Shown here: positions 38,177-48,584 of the stretch, in pieces | Layout of the letters: each line of letters starts with the position of its first letter | Position numbering within the stretch: the first letter of the stretch is position 1 | DNA from: Pseudomonadales bacterium | GTDB lineage: Bacteria; Pseudomonadota; Gammaproteobacteria; Pseudomonadales; DT-91 | Assembly: GCA_013215055.1 (NCBI GenBank) | Contig: JABSRQ010000010.1 | Coordinates: forward strand, 106,155 to 170,154 | Length of the DNA stretch: 64,000 nucleotides | Direction: 5' to 3' | Program-made: the position numbers and the translations under genes | Notes under the pieces: generated by a model | What the model was told of the DNA's origin: nothing | Seen by the model: only the letters and a program-made list of their open reading frames with translations | Database searches by the model: none

Positions 38177-39730
38177 TTATTTAAATTCTGGCGGTGTAGT
38201 AAACGTGTGGTAGGGCAGCGGCGAAGGTTGGGTCCACTCCAGGCCATTGGCACCTTCCCAGGTTTTTTTAACCGTGGTCTTTTCGCCATATTTAATTGTT
38301 GCAATGACGTTATATAAAAATAGCAGCTGCGACGCACCGTAAATAAATGCACCTATGGATGAAATCATATTAAAATCGGCAAACTGCAGCGCATAATCAG
38401 GAATTCGCCTTGGCATTCCGGCCAGGCCAATAAAATGCTGGGGGAAGAAGGTTAGGTTAAAACCTAGGAAGCTGATCCAGAAATGTACCTTGCCCATGCT
38501 TTCGTTATACATCCTTCCGGTCCACTTCGGCAGCCAATAATAAATCGCCGCCGACATAGAAAATATCGCACCCGCTACCATGGTGTAATGAAAATGTGCC
38601 ACAACAAAATACGTATCGTGATATTGCATATCGGCTGGCGCTATCGCCAACATCAAGCCGGTAAAACCACCAATCGTGAACAAAAACACAAAGGCTATGC
38701 TAAACAGCATCGGGGTTTCAAAGGTGATGGAACCTTTAAACATCGTGGTAATCCAGTTAAACACCTTGGCGGCTGTAGGAATTGCAATCAACATCGTCGC
38801 CCACATAAAATACAGCTCACCGACTAACGGCATACCCACGGTAAACATATGATGGGCCCAAACGATAAATGACAGAAAGGCTATGGCTGCCGTGGCATAG
38901 ACCATGGAGGCATAACCAAATAAAGGTTTTCTGGAGAAGGTGGGGATAATTTCGGATACCACACCGAAGGCCGGCAAGATAATGATATACACCTCAGGAT
39001 GACCAAAGAACCAGAAAATATGCTGAAACAATACCGGGTCTCCACCACCGGCGGCACTGAAGAATGATGTGCCAAAATGGATATCCATCAGCATCATGGT
39101 CACCGCACCTGCTAATACCGGCATCACCGCCACTAACAAGAAGGCGGTGATTAACCAGGTCCAGACAAACAACGGCATTTTCATCAGCGTCATGCCAGGG
39201 GCACGTAAGTTCATGATGGTGGCGATAATATTGATGGAACCCATGATGGATGAAAGCCCCATGATATGAATGCCAAAGATAAAATACGTCACCGAAGGTG
39301 GCGCATAGGTTGTTGATAGCGGCGCATAGAAGGTCCAGCCAAAGTTCGGTGCACCACCGTCCATAAATAAGGTGCTGGCCAAAATCGCAAATGCAATTGG
39401 CAAGAGCCAGAAACTGAAATTATTCATGCGCGGCAACGCCATATCGGGCGCACCAATCATCAGCGGAATCATATAATTCGCCAAGCCAACAAATGCCGGC
39501 ATGATCGCGCCAAACACCATGATCAAACCATGCATGGTGGTCATCTGATTAAAAAAGTTAGGTTCAATTAGCTGTAATCCTGGCTGAAATAATTCCGCCC
39601 GAATAATCATCGCAAAGCTGCCGCCCAGCAAAAACATTGAAAAACTAAACCATAAATACAGCGTACCAATATCTTTATGATTGGTAGCCAGGAACCAACG
39701 AGACAAGCCTTTAGCAGGACCATGTGACAT
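38177..39730 (-). CDS. coxA: Cytochrome c oxidase subunit I
   Basis: Catalytic subunit with heme a and the heme a3-CuB site. 517 residues, 12 helices. Helix six has the GHPEVY motif with the cross-linked His-Tyr pair, HHMFTVG gives the other two CuB histidines, and HFHYTMV holds the heme a/a3 ligands. D-channel Asp (GAPDMALPRMNN) and K-channel Lys (PTAAKVFNW) are kept, which places it in the A-type oxidases. Two bases after coxB. Confidence 0.97.
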   Translation of the reverse strand: MSHGPAKGLSRWFLATNHKDIGTLYLWFSFSMFLLGGSFAMIIRAELFQPGLQLIEPNFFNQMTTMHGLIMVFGAIMPAFVGLANYMIPLMIGAPDMALPRMNNFSFWLLPIAFAILASTLFMDGGAPNFGWTFYAPLSTTYAPPSVTYFIFGIHIMGLSSIMGSINIIATIMNLRAPGMTLMKMPLFVWTWLITAFLLVAVMPVLAGAVTMMLMDIHFGTSFFSAAGGGDPVLFQHIFWFFGHPEVYIIILPAFGVVSEIIPTFSRKPLFGYASMVYATAAIAFLSFIVWAHHMFTVGMPLVGELYFMWATMLIAIPTAAKVFNWITTMFKGSITFETPMLFSIAFVFLFTIGGFTGLMLAIAPADMQYHDTYFVVAHFHYTMVAGAIFSMSAAIYYWLPKWTGRMYNESMGKVHFWISFLGFNLTFFPQHFIGLAGMPRRIPDYALQFADFNMISSIGAFIYGASQLLFLYNVIATIKYGEKTTVKKTWEGANGLEWTQPSPLPYHTFTTPPEFK

Positions 39731-39732
39731 TG

Positions 39733-40911
39733 TTATTTACCTCCCTGCTTAAAATTATGAACATCGATGGGCTGAACCTTGTCACCCATATTATTGCCAA
39801 AGGCATTACGCTGATACGTAATCACCGCCGCTAATTCGATAGCATTTAACTGCGCCCCAAATGCCTGCATCATTGTGCCGGCAACACCATTAACCACCAC
39901 ATCTAAATGCCAAGATAACGCACCTGTCGCCACTTTCGAACCTTTGATAACCGCACCTACGCCACCCTCCCCATTACTGCCATGACAGGCCGCACATTTC
40001 CCGGCATAAGTTTTTTCGCCCTGAGCTAACAGCTCATCCATACTCATTTCTTGCTGCATCAGTTCGGCAAGTTCGGCCGCTTGTGTTTGTTTTTCACTGA
40101 GCCAGCTATCAAACTCATCTTGCTCTACCACTTTCACGACAATAGGCATAAAGCCGTGGTCTTTACCACATAACTCGGCACACTGGCCTCGGTAGGTTCC
40201 TGTTTTAAAAGGTTTGGCAGAAATTTCGTTGATAAATCCTGGGATTGCATCTTTCTTCACGGATAACGCTGGCACCCACCAGGCGTGGATAACATCGTTA
40301 GCGGTTATCAGAAATCGGGCTTTTTTATTCACCGGAAGATACATCGGATTATCCACTTCCAGCAGATAATTATTATTTTTGGCCTCTTCGCCATGAATTT
40401 GCTGTGAGGGTGTTGTTAAGTTAGAAAAGAACGCGACGTTTTCACCGTGCTCTAAAATGTATTCATATTTCCATTTCCACTGATAACCGGTAACCAAGAT
40501 ATCCAGATCTGATTCTGTGGTGTCATAAACCTTGATCATCGTCATGGAGGCGGGCCAGGCCATACCTAACAATATAATGGCGGGAATGATGGTCCAGGAT
40601 ATTTCTGCAACCGCATGTTCATGAAAATTCGCAGGTTCATGGCCCTTGGATTTTCGATAAGCAAACATCGCATAAAACATATAACCAAAAACAAATACCG
40701 CGGCCACACAGCAGATCCAAAACACCAACATGTGAATGTCGTAAATTTCTTGGCCCAGTTCTGTCACGCCAGGCTTTAAATTCATTTGCCAGCGTTCGGC
40801 CTGAGCTGAGTTTTCAACCAGGTTTTCTGCCAGTGCGGAGGTACTACTCAGTGCAAACAAAGCCATAGGGCTTGATATCAGCTTTTTCAGCCGCTTCCCT
40901 TTCAGGTGCAT
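39733..40911 (-). CDS. coxB: Cytochrome c oxidase subunit II fused to a cytochrome c domain
   Basis: Electron-entry subunit, 392 residues. Signal peptide (to about residue 28), two helices (about 55-80 and 100-120) and the cupredoxin CuA domain with HAWWVPAL and the CuA site CAELCGKDHGFM. A C-terminal cytochrome c domain (about 300-380) carries heme site CAACH with a distal Met candidate in TMMQAFG. The fusion makes this a caa3-type oxidase. Start has GGGAG seven bases upstream. First gene of the coxB-coxA-ctaG-coxC operon. Confidence 0.96.
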   Translation of the reverse strand: MHLKGKRLKKLISSPMALFALSSTSALAENLVENSAQAERWQMNLKPGVTELGQEIYDIHMLVFWICCVAAVFVFGYMFYAMFAYRKSKGHEPANFHEHAVAEISWTIIPAIILLGMAWPASMTMIKVYDTTESDLDILVTGYQWKWKYEYILEHGENVAFFSNLTTPSQQIHGEEAKNNNYLLEVDNPMYLPVNKKARFLITANDVIHAWWVPALSVKKDAIPGFINEISAKPFKTGTYRGQCAELCGKDHGFMPIVVKVVEQDEFDSWLSEKQTQAAELAELMQQEMSMDELLAQGEKTYAGKCAACHGSNGEGGVGAVIKGSKVATGALSWHLDVVVNGVAGTMMQAFGAQLNAIELAAVITYQRNAFGNNMGDKVQPIDVHNFKQGGK

Positions 40912-41122
40912 CCCTGAACTCCCTGTCTGTTAATTATTTTTATATAGGGATATCGTTACAACAGCGTTGAAGAAACCCATTTCACCATTAAGGTTTAGAC
41001 CTAGAAATGCTTTTTCTCAATAAATTAGGCAAAAAAAATTCGTTAGTGGGAACTGTGACCTATCAATCCATAGACCTTTTTTCTGCTAAACTGACGATCT
41101 TATTTTTTTATTACCACACGTT

Positions 41123-42445
41123 ATGCCAACGCTTTACCAACGTATACTCGCCATTACATGGCCATTAGTTTTATCTAACATCAGCATACCTTTACTGGGA
41201 TTGGCAGATAGCGCCATGCTTGGACACTTAGACAGCCCTGAGTTTCTAGGCGCGGCTGCCCTTGGGGCCAGCTTAATCACACTGGTTTTTGCCAGCTTAA
41301 ATTTTCTGCGTATGAGCACCACCGGCTTATCGGCACAGGCTTTTGGCACTAACGACCTTATTCAACAAACACTTAGCTTAAAACAGAGCCTGATTTTGGC
41401 ATTGCTATTAGCCAGTGTTCTTTTATTGCTAAGCCCGTGGATTATTCAACTGGGGCTTTATGTCATGTTAATTAATGATGTCAGCTCGCTTTATCATCTA
41501 AGCCAAGAATATTGTCAGATTCGGTTTTATGCAGCTCCAGCCACATTACTTAACTATGTATTAGTGGGCTGGGCGATAGGACAGCAAAATAGCCGCCTGG
41601 CGATGTTATCGCTAACAACTACTAGCGGAATCAATATCGCCTTGGATTATCTGTTTATTTTGCAATGGGATTGGCAAACAGCAGGCTCTGCCTGGGCCTC
41701 GGTGATCGCCGAATACAGCAGCTTAGCTATCGTCAGCTTATATATGATTAAACGTTACCCCGATATTTGTAGCCGCCTTTTTCAAAAAATAGGCGGGCAT
41801 AATTACAAACGGTTATTCACGTTAAACCAGGATTTATTTATTCGCAGCAGCTGCTTATTATTTGTTTTTGCTTTTTTTAACAGCCAGGGAGCCCAATTAG
41901 GTGATACCGTTTTGGCCGCCAATGCCATATTACTGCAGCTTGTTATGTTGCAATCATATGCTCTGGATGGATTTGCTAATGCGACAGAAGCCTTGGTTGG
42001 CCAGGAAAAAAGCAAACTAGACACATCCCGCACCCGAATGCTCAACATATTCAAAGCCACGGCGCTTTGCTCATTTCTTACCGCATTGATGCTCATTGCA
42101 GGATTTTTTATTGCCAAGCCCTGGCTGGCAAGCATCTTCACGTCGCAGCCAGCCTTGATTGCTATCTTCAATCAATACAGTTATTGGGTAATATTTCTGC
42201 CTATCGTCAGCGTTTGGGCTTATTGGTTAGATGGCGTAGCGGTGGGTTTAACGGCCAGCAAGGCGATGCGAAACAGCCTTGTTATAGCCGTCTTTTTGAT
42301 CTTCCTGCCTATTTGGTATTTCACCCAACATTTGGGTAATTCCGGTTTATGGTTAAGCTTTTTTGTCTTTTCTACGGCAAGAGGTTTATTATTGCTGCCT
42401 CTGCTGAAAAATAATAAATACGATGTTACAAACAATCATCAATAG
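41123..42445 (+). CDS. MATE-family efflux transporter, DinF-like
   Basis: 440-residue membrane protein with 12 predicted helices. The N-terminus (WPLVLSNISIPLLGLADSAMLGHL) and GLSAQAFG are typical of the DinF branch of MATE cation/drug antiporters; QNSRLAMLS and ALDYLFI fit the second half-motif. Divergent from coxB across a 211-base gap with no terminator. Overlaps the following gene by 23 bases, so both are likely one unit. Substrate unknown; in DinF proteins DNA-damage or oxidative-stress links are known. Confidence 0.87.
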   Translation: MPTLYQRILAITWPLVLSNISIPLLGLADSAMLGHLDSPEFLGAAALGASLITLVFASLNFLRMSTTGLSAQAFGTNDLIQQTLSLKQSLILALLLASVLLLLSPWIIQLGLYVMLINDVSSLYHLSQEYCQIRFYAAPATLLNYVLVGWAIGQQNSRLAMLSLTTTSGINIALDYLFILQWDWQTAGSAWASVIAEYSSLAIVSLYMIKRYPDICSRLFQKIGGHNYKRLFTLNQDLFIRSSCLLFVFAFFNSQGAQLGDTVLAANAILLQLVMLQSYALDGFANATEALVGQEKSKLDTSRTRMLNIFKATALCSFLTALMLIAGFFIAKPWLASIFTSQPALIAIFNQYSYWVIFLPIVSVWAYWLDGVAVGLTASKAMRNSLVIAVFLIFLPIWYFTQHLGNSGLWLSFFVFSTARGLLLLPLLKNNKYDVTNNHQ

Positions 42446-44105
42446 GGTTATTTATAAAACCGAGCTAAAACATGTTTTGATGTTGATGCTGGTGTTGCTA
42501 AGCCCGGCATTATTTACCGGCTTGATGGGCGATGATTTATTTCATTATGCGCTATTAAACGGGGCTGCCAATTTTCCACAGCCTGAAGATATCTCGCTAT
42601 TCCATCTGTTTTCATTTATTAATGATGATCCTATACGCCGTGCTCAATTACAGGATATGAGCATCATGAGTTGGTGGATTAGCCCAACGTTCAGTTGGAA
42701 TTTCTGGCGTCCACTAGCGGAACTAACTCATTATGTGGATTATGTGTGGCTAACAGAGCATGTCTGGTTAATGCATCTACACAGCATTTTTTATTTCATT
42801 ATCATTGTTTTATTGGTGTACCAACTTTGCCTTCTGATTTTCGATAATCAGAGGCTGGCCCTATTAATCACCGCGCTATATGCATTATCGGCCACCCATG
42901 GCATGACGGTAGCCTGGTTATGTAACCGTAACGCCTTATTGGCGCTATTATTCTCTTTAAGCAGTCTGATCTTCTTTATCAAAAGCCAGCAGCATCGTAA
43001 AAATACTTACTATTTTTTATCGTTAGCTTTTTTAATTCCGGCTTTATTATCCGGTGAAATAGCGTTGAGTTTGGGTGCGTTTTTGTTTGCCTATATAGTT
43101 TGTTTAAGCCCTAAACCTATTCTTCGCAGCTTTATTTTATTGTTACCCCATTTACTGATTGTCATCATCTGGTACACCATCTATACCCGCTCAGGTTTTG
43201 GTGCGCACGGTAATACGCTGTTTTATATTAATCCGGCCGAACATCCAATCACCTATTTAACCCTGCTTTTGGAGCGTATCCCCTCTATCACCCTCTCACT
43301 ATTACTGGCTATTCCTGCCGATATATTAGGTAATATCCCGGTGATCAAATGGCCATTAATTGCTCTTTTTATTTTCAGCGTGTTTTTCTTATCACGTTTT
43401 TTTCAGCCATCGCGGTATAAAAAACAGGCTATATTTTTTGCAGTCGCAGGTTTAATCGCCATCTTTCCCATCGCCTGTAGCCCACCACAAAGCCGTAATT
43501 TAGTTTTTGTCAGTTTTTCCAGTGCGGCGATTATTGCTATCGTTTTATTTGAACTCTATAAGCAGCATGATAGTAGAAAATCCAAATTCACCTTTAGCAG
43601 TTTAATTGCCTTACATTTAGTATTATCGCCATTGTTATTATTACTCTCGGCATATATTCCTCAACTATTTTCAACAGCCGGTGAAAAACGTGCGGCAACT
43701 TTCAATGTAGAAGCTCAGGACAAGGTGATTGTTTTTGATGCAGATATGATGGAAATCACCTATCTAGCCGCCAATCTGTTTAAACAAGGTAAACCAATAC
43801 CACAACGCATCTGGAATTTAACTGGGGTTGACAGTGAATACACGATAGAAAAAATTGATGAATATCGATTACGATTAACCGCTACAAAACATTTTTTATC
43901 GCAAGCCGATTTATTGGTCAGAAATATTGAACAAGAACCTTTTCAGGCGAAGGATAAAATCAAAATGAATGGCTTAAAAATAAAGATATTAGACACCAAT
44001 GAAGCGGGACTTCCAACCGTTATTGAAGCCATATTTGATGAAAAAATAGAACAACACATTATTCTAAAGTGGACAACTGAGGGCTATAAAACCCTCACTC
44101 TATAA
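42423..44105 (+). CDS. Multi-spanning membrane protein, GT-C glycosyltransferase-like
   Basis: 560 residues, about 11-12 helices in the first 430, then a soluble domain of about 125 residues. MGDDLFHYALLNG after the first helix supplies the acidic pair of GT-C enzymes, and FWRPLAELTHYVDYVW resembles the Arg-Pro-Leu segment of TMTC-type O-mannosyltransferases. Acceptor unknown. An ATG at 42477 is an alternative start. Overlap with the MATE gene suggests a linked function, perhaps lipid-linked sugar handling. Confidence 0.68.
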   Translation: MLQTIINRVIYKTELKHVLMLMLVLLSPALFTGLMGDDLFHYALLNGAANFPQPEDISLFHLFSFINDDPIRRAQLQDMSIMSWWISPTFSWNFWRPLAELTHYVDYVWLTEHVWLMHLHSIFYFIIIVLLVYQLCLLIFDNQRLALLITALYALSATHGMTVAWLCNRNALLALLFSLSSLIFFIKSQQHRKNTYYFLSLAFLIPALLSGEIALSLGAFLFAYIVCLSPKPILRSFILLLPHLLIVIIWYTIYTRSGFGAHGNTLFYINPAEHPITYLTLLLERIPSITLSLLLAIPADILGNIPVIKWPLIALFIFSVFFLSRFFQPSRYKKQAIFFAVAGLIAIFPIACSPPQSRNLVFVSFSSAAIIAIVLFELYKQHDSRKSKFTFSSLIALHLVLSPLLLLLSAYIPQLFSTAGEKRAATFNVEAQDKVIVFDADMMEITYLAANLFKQGKPIPQRIWNLTGVDSEYTIEKIDEYRLRLTATKHFLSQADLLVRNIEQEPFQAKDKIKMNGLKIKILDTNEAGLPTVIEAIFDEKIEQHIILKWTTEGYKTLTL

Positions 44106-44120
44106 ACTTTAGAACGGCAC

Positions 44121-45512
44121 TTAATAAGCATTCTTATGTACAAAACCTTTAAAAACGGTCAAAAATATAATCTTTAAATCCAGCCATAAAGACCAGTTAT
44201 CGATGTAATACAGATCATGCTCAATACGCATCTGTAGATCCGTATCGCCGCGCCAGCCATTCACCTGCGCCCAGCCGGTAATGCCAGCCTTAACCATATG
44301 CTTCTGCATATAACCCGGAATTTCATCTTTGAACTTCTCAACAAACATCGGTCTCTCTGGCCTTGGGCCTACAATCGACATTTCACCTCTAAGTACATTA
44401 ATAAACTGCGGTAATTCATCCAGAGAGGTTCTACGCAGAAAAGCCCCTACCCGAGTCGCCCGGTTTTCACTTTTTGAAGCCCAGACCGCACCACTTTCCG
44501 ATTCGGAATCTACCGGCATAGAACGAAATTTGTACATTTTAAATTTTCTACCATTCCAGCTCAGACGTTCCTGTTTATAAAACACAGGGCCTCGGCTACT
44601 TACTTTCACCGCCAACGCTAATGCTAATAATAAAGGGCTTATCCACAATAAAATAAAGAAGGATATCAGTTTATCTTCGATGGACTTAACAACACGATTT
44701 ATACCATCCATCGGGGTTACCGATAGATTCACCACCGACAAACCTGCAATGGAACTGATGGAATGATTAATCAGTCTGAATCCAAAAATATCCGGCACAA
44801 AACGTATATCTACCGTGGAATGGCTAAACTGATTTACCACCTGTTCTATGCGTTCTTCCTCTCGTAAAGGCATCGCTATCCATACCTGATCGATATCATG
44901 TACCTCAACATAAGCCGCAGCCTCTTCTATCCCTGCCTGATATAAAGACGATAATGATCGTGCATCGATACGCTGATCCGAGAAATAGCCCTTTACATTA
45001 AAGCCTGTCTCGGACGCCGCCGATAAATGCTGAAACACCCGTTCACCCACATCACCAGAGCCGATTATGGTGATATGGCGCTGATTAAATCCCAAGCCTC
45101 GCATATAACGTAAGACGCTACGTAATGAAATACGGGTAAGCACGATGGAGATAAAACCCAGGAAATACCAAATCGTCAGCCATACACGGGAGAACTCGGA
45201 AGAGGTTTTACTAATAAACGACAGAAATATCAAGATACCAAACACGGTAGTCCAGCCACCCAAAATCGCCGCGATCTCTTGCATACGCTCTATACCGCGC
45301 CAGGTGCGATACAGTGAATACATGGGGAAAACCAGGCCACACAGCAGTACAGCGGTTAAAATCGCGACTTGATAATGCATAGCTAAAGGTTGTAAGCCAA
45401 AAACATACAGATAGGCCGCACCACAGCTAAGCAGTAAAATCAGCCAATCTAGCAGCCGCATCACCCAGACTAAGAAACCTGAGTGTTCTTTTAAAAACCC
45501 TTGTGTATACAT
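44121..45512 (-). CDS. Undecaprenyl-phosphate sugar-1-phosphate transferase (WcaJ/WbaP type)
   Basis: 463-residue polyisoprenyl-phosphate hexose-1-phosphate transferase that starts a glycan on undecaprenyl phosphate. About four N-terminal helices, a Rossmann-like central domain (TIIGSGDVGERVFQHL), a membrane re-entrant helix near 280-300, and the catalytic C-terminal domain with KMYKFRSMPVDSE, RRTSLDELPQFINVL, GPRPERPMFV and GITGWAQVNGWRGDT. The sugar is probably glucose or galactose; not decidable. It marks the start of the polysaccharide locus. Confidence 0.93.
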   Translation of the reverse strand: MYTQGFLKEHSGFLVWVMRLLDWLILLLSCGAAYLYVFGLQPLAMHYQVAILTAVLLCGLVFPMYSLYRTWRGIERMQEIAAILGGWTTVFGILIFLSFISKTSSEFSRVWLTIWYFLGFISIVLTRISLRSVLRYMRGLGFNQRHITIIGSGDVGERVFQHLSAASETGFNVKGYFSDQRIDARSLSSLYQAGIEEAAAYVEVHDIDQVWIAMPLREEERIEQVVNQFSHSTVDIRFVPDIFGFRLINHSISSIAGLSVVNLSVTPMDGINRVVKSIEDKLISFFILLWISPLLLALALAVKVSSRGPVFYKQERLSWNGRKFKMYKFRSMPVDSESESGAVWASKSENRATRVGAFLRRTSLDELPQFINVLRGEMSIVGPRPERPMFVEKFKDEIPGYMQKHMVKAGITGWAQVNGWRGDTDLQMRIEHDLYYIDNWSLWLDLKIIFLTVFKGFVHKNAY

Positions 45513-45653
45513 ACAACTAGATCCATGAATATGTGCTTGGCGAATTCTACCAGCCCCATCAATACTTATACAGCGATAGCCTCCTTATAAATGCTAACGC
45601 GGGAACAAAAAAAACAGGTATAATAATCGACTTTATTTTTACTCTGTATTCAA

Positions 45654-46748
45654 ATGGTCAAAAAATTCTGCTTCTATCTACCACAATTTCATACCATTGC
45701 CGAGAATGATCAATGGTGGGGCAAAGGGTTTACCGAATGGACCAATGTTCGTAAAACCACACCCCGCTTTAATGGCCACAGACAACCGCAAATACCGACA
45801 GACTTGGGATTTTACGATCTAAAACAACCCCAAGTGCAAGAAAAGCAGGCAGAGCTTGCAAGCCAATACGGCATTGATGGTTTTATTTATTACCACTATT
45901 GGTTTCACGGCAAACGTATGCTTCATGAACCCATTGATAATGTACTTCAATCTGGAAAACCTGAGTTCCCTTTTGCTTTTTGCTGGGCCAATGAAACCTG
46001 GACCCGAGCCTGGGATGGACTGGATAAAGAAATACTCATTGAACAAACTTATTCAAATTCAGATCATATCGAGCATATACAATTCTTACTGAACTGCTTT
46101 AAAGATGAACGTTATATAAAAATTGAAGGAAAACCTCTGTTTTTAATTTACAGGCCCAATCATATGGAGTCACTCAATTTTTTTGTCGCCACTCTAAATA
46201 TCGAGGCAAAAAAGCATGGATTCCCAGGCATATACCTTTGCGGGGTGAAAAGCTCTTTTAAATCTGAATCTGAATTGTCTGAAACCCAGCATCTCTATGA
46301 CGGAATTATTGATTTCCAACCCAATGCAGAAGATTTCCCTAAACCAGATGATTTATTTACAAAGTTAGTAACAGCACTAAAAGTCATTCTACCTGATAGT
46401 ATTTACCAAACCCTGAAGCTCAAAGGCAAAGGCAATAAAAGAGTTAATTACAAAAAACTGGTTGAATATAAGAAGCAACAATCATTAGATATGCATAAAA
46501 AAGTATTTCCATGCATATTCCCTTCCTGGGATAATAGCCCCAGAAGAGATACCGCTACCATCATTCAAAATGATGATGCCAATTTATTTAAAGACTGGTA
46601 TCAACACGCTAAAAAACATGCAGAAACTTATGATGAACAGGAACAATTAGTTTTTATCAATGCGTGGAATGAATGGGCTGAAGGCTGCCATTTAGAACCG
46701 GATACCGAAATGGGCCATAAATTTTTACAGGCCATAAATGATGAATAA
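45654..46748 (+). CDS. WbsX-like glycan-processing/glycosyltransferase protein
   Basis: 364 residues of the WbsX (Glyco_tran_WbsX, GH99-like barrel) family found in O-antigen clusters. The N-terminus FYLPQFHTIAENDQWWGKG with FTEWTNVRK, the YYHYWFHGKRML segment, CWANETWTRAWDG and FINAWNEWAEGCHLEPD near the end are its hallmarks. Catalytic role is not established for the family. It overlaps the next GT2 gene by 11 bases; both are on the plus strand, opposite to the flanking WcaJ-like gene. Confidence 0.86.
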   Translation: MVKKFCFYLPQFHTIAENDQWWGKGFTEWTNVRKTTPRFNGHRQPQIPTDLGFYDLKQPQVQEKQAELASQYGIDGFIYYHYWFHGKRMLHEPIDNVLQSGKPEFPFAFCWANETWTRAWDGLDKEILIEQTYSNSDHIEHIQFLLNCFKDERYIKIEGKPLFLIYRPNHMESLNFFVATLNIEAKKHGFPGIYLCGVKSSFKSESELSETQHLYDGIIDFQPNAEDFPKPDDLFTKLVTALKVILPDSIYQTLKLKGKGNKRVNYKKLVEYKKQQSLDMHKKVFPCIFPSWDNSPRRDTATIIQNDDANLFKDWYQHAKKHAETYDEQEQLVFINAWNEWAEGCHLEPDTEMGHKFLQAINDE

Positions 46749-47679
46749 ACTCAGTTTCTGTGTAATTATTCCTACTTATAACGCAGGTGATAGTTTCGAT
46801 TTATTTTTAGATGCACTGAATCAACAAAATATAAATAAACAACAAGTACTTTTTATAGATTCAAGTTCAACGGACTCTACCTTAAATAAAATACAGAAAA
46901 ACCACTACCCTGTAAAAGTTATTCCACAACACGAATTCAACCATGGTAAAACCCGGCAGCTTGGTATCGATCATTTCACAACTACAGATATTGCTGTTTT
47001 CCTAACACAAGATGCTATTCTCGACGACAAAGACAGTATCAAAAAATTAATTGAACCTTTTACGAAAGACGCTTCACTTGCTGCAGTTTGTGGACGGCAA
47101 ATCCCGCACAACAATGCGACGCCACTCTCTGCACATGCAAGATTTTTTAATTATCCAGAAGAGTCTTATATTCGTTCAAAAGTAGATATCCAAAAACTAG
47201 GTTTAAAGAGCGCTTTTATGTCTAACTCTTTTGCGGCCTATCAAATATCTGCGTTAAAACAAATAGGAGGATTCCCCTGTGATACAATTTTATGTGAAGA
47301 TATGTTTGTAACGGCTAAAATGATTCTAGAGGGTTTTAAGATATTTTACTGTGGATCAGCGGTAGTACAACACTCACACAACTATACATTTACAGAAGAG
47401 TTTAAAAGATACTTTGACATTGGAGTCTTCCATTCCATGCAACCATGGATACAAAAAAGCTTGGGGAAAGCAGGGAATGCGGGTAAAACATATTTAAAAT
47501 CTGAAATCATCTTCATTATTAAGCAAAACCCTATATACCTTTTGCATTTCATCCTTAATAATTTTGCAAAAATACTAGGTTATAAGCTTGGCAAGGTTCA
47601 TAAAGTATTACCATACATAATTATAAAAAAATTGAGTATGCATCAACAATTTTGGAACAATAATCAATCGTTCAAATAA
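46738..47679 (+). CDS. Glycosyltransferase family 2, rhamnosyltransferase-like
   Basis: 313-residue GT-A enzyme. N-terminal IIPTYNAGDSF, the nucleotide-sugar site DSSSTDST, FLTQDAIL, and CEDMFVTAKM with the catalytic-type acid are seen. FNHGKTRQLGID is the arrangement typical of rhamnosyltransferases of the RfbF/WbbL sort; rml genes nearby would supply dTDP-rhamnose. An ATG one codon later is equally possible. Stop is 23 bases from the convergent RgpF-type gene. AT-rich. Confidence 0.84.
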   Translation: MMNKLSFCVIIPTYNAGDSFDLFLDALNQQNINKQQVLFIDSSSTDSTLNKIQKNHYPVKVIPQHEFNHGKTRQLGIDHFTTTDIAVFLTQDAILDDKDSIKKLIEPFTKDASLAAVCGRQIPHNNATPLSAHARFFNYPEESYIRSKVDIQKLGLKSAFMSNSFAAYQISALKQIGGFPCDTILCEDMFVTAKMILEGFKIFYCGSAVVQHSHNYTFTEEFKRYFDIGVFHSMQPWIQKSLGKAGNAGKTYLKSEIIFIIKQNPIYLLHFILNNFAKILGYKLGKVHKVLPYIIIKKLSMHQQFWNNNQSFK

Positions 47680-47702
47680 GCCCAGAAAAGTATTAATACT
47701 TA

Positions 47703-48584
47703 CTATCTAGCATCTAATTTTTCTGGCGAAATTAATTTTAATCCCTGACTAGCGAGCATTATGCCAAAGAATCTCTCCAAGGCATGTGCTAATGTCCCAT
47801 CAACTTCTATAGGTTCCTTATCAAAATCACCTTCAATTAATTTTAAAGCTCCTACAGTGCATAATAGATCTGCTTTGATCCAAAACATCGTACCAGCAGG
47901 GTATCTAAACGATTTAAAATCAAACTCTATTTGGCTTTCATAGCAGAGCATCTTAACTAATTGTGCATTCAAACCTAGATGTTCCATACCATAAATATAC
48001 TCTTTAGGACAAATCAGGCCTATATCTTCCGCTGCATTAAATTTTTCGAGCATAGTTTCTATTCCATCATCAGGAATAAGACTTCTTAAACTTCTTTTTC
48101 TCCATTCTTCCCCATTAAATTTATACTGCTTGGGGTCATTATTTGACACTTTTCCATGAATTTTTAAAACTGATTTATATTGATACAACACACCGGTCTG
48201 AATTAACCTTATAAATGGATATATATCTCTGCCCAGATTATTACATAGATAAATTATTGCCTTAGGCAGTAACTTATTCAAACGCCCTTCTAAATGATCA
48301 CTCACTCCAATCACTAAACTAATATAACAATCTATAGGGCCTAATCGCATTATGGATTCAATCAATTCATCTACAGTTTCTTCGTAGTAAATATGACAAA
48401 CTACCGCATTTCTAGTTGACTCAATTCTAGGGTTTACTCGGATTGAAGGAATCTCCTTCCCAATACTGCAACACCGTCTCCCTTGACGATAATCTGATAA
48501 GGAGCTGTTTCTTACTAAATAGCTCCTTATAATACTAATCATTTTTTTCTTAAGCGTTATAAACATACACACATTTGTATTCAT
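47703..48584 (-). CDS. RgpF-type rhamnan synthesis protein (short form)
   Basis: 293 residues matching the rhamnan-synthesis F domain: VVCHIYYEETVDELIES near the N-terminus, the NNLGRDIYPFI motif, KIHGKVSN, the RKRSLRSLI helix and YPAGTMFWIKADLL. Such proteins act in polymerising or decorating rhamnose-rich glycans; larger relatives are multi-domain. Start at 48584 is a guess: no good Shine-Dalgarno site, with GTG at 48611 and an internal ATG at about 48541 as options. Opposite strand to both neighbours. Confidence 0.75.
   Translation of the reverse strand: MNTNVCMFITLKKKMISIIRSYLVRNSSLSDYRQGRRCCSIGKEIPSIRVNPRIESTRNAVVCHIYYEETVDELIESIMRLGPIDCYISLVIGVSDHLEGRLNKLLPKAIIYLCNNLGRDIYPFIRLIQTGVLYQYKSVLKIHGKVSNNDPKQYKFNGEEWRKRSLRSLIPDDGIETMLEKFNAAEDIGLICPKEYIYGMEHLGLNAQLVKMLCYESQIEFDFKSFRYPAGTMFWIKADLLCTVGALKLIEGDFDKEPIEVDGTLAHALERFFGIMLASQGLKLISPEKLDAR

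Noticed and set aside
47688..47701. AAGTATTAATACTT palindrome between convergent genes
   Set aside because: Too AT-rich and short to be a stable terminator; expected by chance in this AT-rich stretch.
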